From Diatrype stigma (taxonomy: Eukaryota > Ascomycota > Sordariomycetes > Xylariales > Diatrypaceae), in assembly GCA_022225965.2 (NCBI GenBank), contig JAKJXP020000163.1, positions 1 through 64,000 of the forward strand: a stretch of DNA of 64,000 nucleotides. Reading direction: 5' to 3'. Below the pieces are notes generated by a model that did not search any database, was not told the DNA's origin, and worked only from the letters and a program-made list of their open reading frames with translations. Of the stretch, positions 62,000 through 64,000 are shown in pieces. A program made the position numbers and the translations under genes. The number at the start of each line of letters is the position of its first letter. Positions within the stretch are counted from its first letter, which is position 1.

Positions 62000-64000
62000 A
62001 AAATTACTTATAAAATAATAAAACCCAAACGTTATAACATACTTATATGCCCATAATGCTATATATATATATATACAAACCACATAATAATAAAGAAAAT
62101 TTTTTTTAAAACAAATACAAGCTTTTTGCTACCTTTTTCTTTTTCTTTTCTATAATTTCTTCGTACCGATTTTTTTTTCCGGTCTTTTCATTCTTAAAAC
62201 GATTTCCATAATACGCAACAACAAAATGACTAACGCAAAAATCGAAAATAAGGCTTTTCCCGACAAAACCTTTTTATACGGAGGTGCTAGCTTATTAATA
62301 TCGACAAAAATCAAAAATCGCACGAATATTTTCCAAACGCGATAAACAGAAATTAACAAACCAAACTTCGCGTTACTATTAAAAACAGAAATAACTTCGA
62401 ACAAATACAAAAAAATGCCAAAAAAAAATGCAAAAACAATTAAAGATTTCAAAAACGCGAAGAATTATTAAAAAAAGGTTCTTAAAATATATATGCCTCC
62501 GGCAGATATGGATTTGGAATTGGTAATCGACGCGCTGGCAAAAATCAATCCCATAAGCTAACCAGCAAATTCCAAAATTTAATAGGACACATTAAAAACA
62601 TTGGCGATAATTATCGAAAAAGGATATAAAAATGATTAAAAAAACGATTCGAATTATAAATATCGGCTGCCTCTTAAGGAAAAAATGGAAGCGTTCCGAA
62701 TATATAAAGACGCAAATAAATTTAATTCTTAACCGTAAAAGGTATTATTAAAATTATAACAAACCGAAACAAAATAATACATCGTATTAACGGACGTTAA
62801 ACGAATCCTAGCTTATTGGAAGAAATATTATAACAGGAATAGTTTGGCTTATAAAAAATGCGTATCGGTTATTAAGCCAATACTGGCCAAAACATTCAAA
62901 ATATTCAAAACATACAAAACCTTTAATATATCCAAGTCGAGGCCTTAACCGTTGCGAGCAATCCAGTCCAAAAAAATATCGCCGAAATAGGCATATGCAA
63001 AACCAGCTTTTTTAAGCGGCTTTACGTTTATGATAATAATAACGTCCTTATTATAGGCGTTTTAATTACAATTTGCCAACGCTATTGGCTTAAAACAGAA
63101 AATGGTATTACAAAACGAATACAAACAAGTTATGCAAAACATCGACGACTTGCCAAACCCTTGGATTAAATATAAAATAAACATATATAAGGTTAATAAA
63201 TTAAACGAATACAGCTTTATCGAAAAAATAATTAATACTATCGGAAATAATATTATAATATTAAATAAAGCTTTCGACGAATAGGTTAATTATAACGAAA
63301 TTTAGTTATATTTATATAATAAGGCCATTTAATTATAAACATTATTAAATAATACATTAACGTTACGCATAACCGACGTCCTATAAAAAATACCTAACAT
63401 TTCCGAACGAAATATATTCGAACGCAAAAATCTTAAGAAATACTTAAAAAAAATAAACGCGGCAAAAGAAATAAACGACATCCTTATATTATAATAAAAA
63501 AACAAATCAATAGCATTCGATATAATATACGAAATAACTTTACGTAACGTAAATACATTAGCAATATTATTAATATAAATGATAAATATAAAAATACAAA
63601 TAACAAATATTGCATTAAAATTAAACCCTATTACGAAGCCATTGTCGTTTTTACGTATACCTTTGTTACTCTTTGGTCCACAAAAGCTACGTTCGTTTTC
63701 CTATAAAATACATTTATTACTAATATTCAAAATCCAAAATACGGCATTTTCTTTTTTACTAACGGCCTAATATAAAAACCCCGAATTAATATTTTATATT
63801 CCAAAAGCGGCTTATACGTTATTATTAACGACATACCAAATATTAGAACCAATATTTATGGCCCTAAAAATAACTTATACGTTATTTTTAAAACCATTAT
63901 TTAAAGCATCAAAAACGATTCAAACGTTATTGCTAACGCCGTACCAAACAATAATAACGCATTAAATAACGTATCAAATACTAAACCCATAGGACATAAA
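62000..64000. other. AT-rich remnant of an unidentified element
   Basis: 62,040-62,130 has a TA run and a poly-T patch. From 62,489 on the plus strand there is decayed coding-like sequence beginning MDLELVIDALAKINP, with a 60-codon open piece at 63102-63284. I cannot assign it. The window ends inside it. Confidence 0.4.

Larger units (their letters stand above)
49190..64000. mobile_element. Second, larger AT-rich island of degraded transposons
   Basis: From about 49,190 to the window end composition is very AT-rich apart from one arm of a palindrome (50,880-51,430) and a short LTR (54,600-54,756). No intact gene is visible. Contains LINE ORF1, Ty3/gypsy and unidentified remnants. The island may continue beyond the window; a pericentromeric or other heterochromatic location is possible but not shown. 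Confidence 0.85.

Overview
This is nuclear DNA from a filamentous ascomycete (Pezizomycotina, probably a sordariomycete). The evidence is: introns of 45-94 nt with GT..AG ends and CTAAC/CTGAC-type branch sites; an ApsA/Num1 cortical anchor; a Fun19/Laf-type SWIRM protein; a Cwc24 splicing factor; and AT-rich islands made of Tad-like LINE and Ty3/gypsy remains whose damage looks like repeat-induced point mutation (RIP).

Region 1 (1-36,970) is ordinary gene-bearing DNA at low density. It holds an HD-domain phosphohydrolase (823-1872, +), a short-chain dehydrogenase (2970-4152, +, one intron), a SWIRM protein (6423-7772, -), a Gfo/Idh/MocA oxidoreductase (16836-17999, +, one intron hidden in frame), cwc24 (20689-21864, -), the very large apsA gene (25732-32711, +, three exons) and a small Cys-rich protein (34921-35319, +). 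The coding regions are GC-rich. Long intergenic tracts separate them, the largest being about 9 kb (7,773-16,835), where I see only simple repeats.

Region 2 (about 36,975-42,850) is an AT-rich island. It holds a large inverted repeat whose two arms differ mostly by C/T and G/A transitions, a scattered 30-bp motif, and a dead Tad-like LINE reverse transcriptase.

Region 3 (about 42,850-49,190) is a normal-GC pocket between two degraded islands. It carries two divergently transcribed accessory genes: a three-exon gene of unknown function (46248-45031, -) and a two-exon gene (47404-48851, +) with a possible PD-(D/E)XK nuclease-like core.

Region 4 (about 49,190-64,000) is a long AT-rich graveyard. 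It has a 1.4-kb imperfect palindrome (50,781-52,181), a LINE ORF1 with two zinc knuckles that stops at a likely LTR with a mutated initiator-tRNA-Met primer-binding site (54,600-54,769), and a nearly full set of Ty3/gypsy domains on the + strand (C2H2 finger, post-gag segment, RT, integrase, chromodomain; about 55.3-62 kb). Its metal- or zinc-binding residues have been replaced through transitions. A further unidentified AT-rich coding remnant runs to the window end.

The genes do not form one pathway. The most distinctive signals are the 11/15-residue spacing rule in the ApsA coiled coil, the RIP-marked palindromes, and the uncharacterised divergent gene pair isolated between the two islands.
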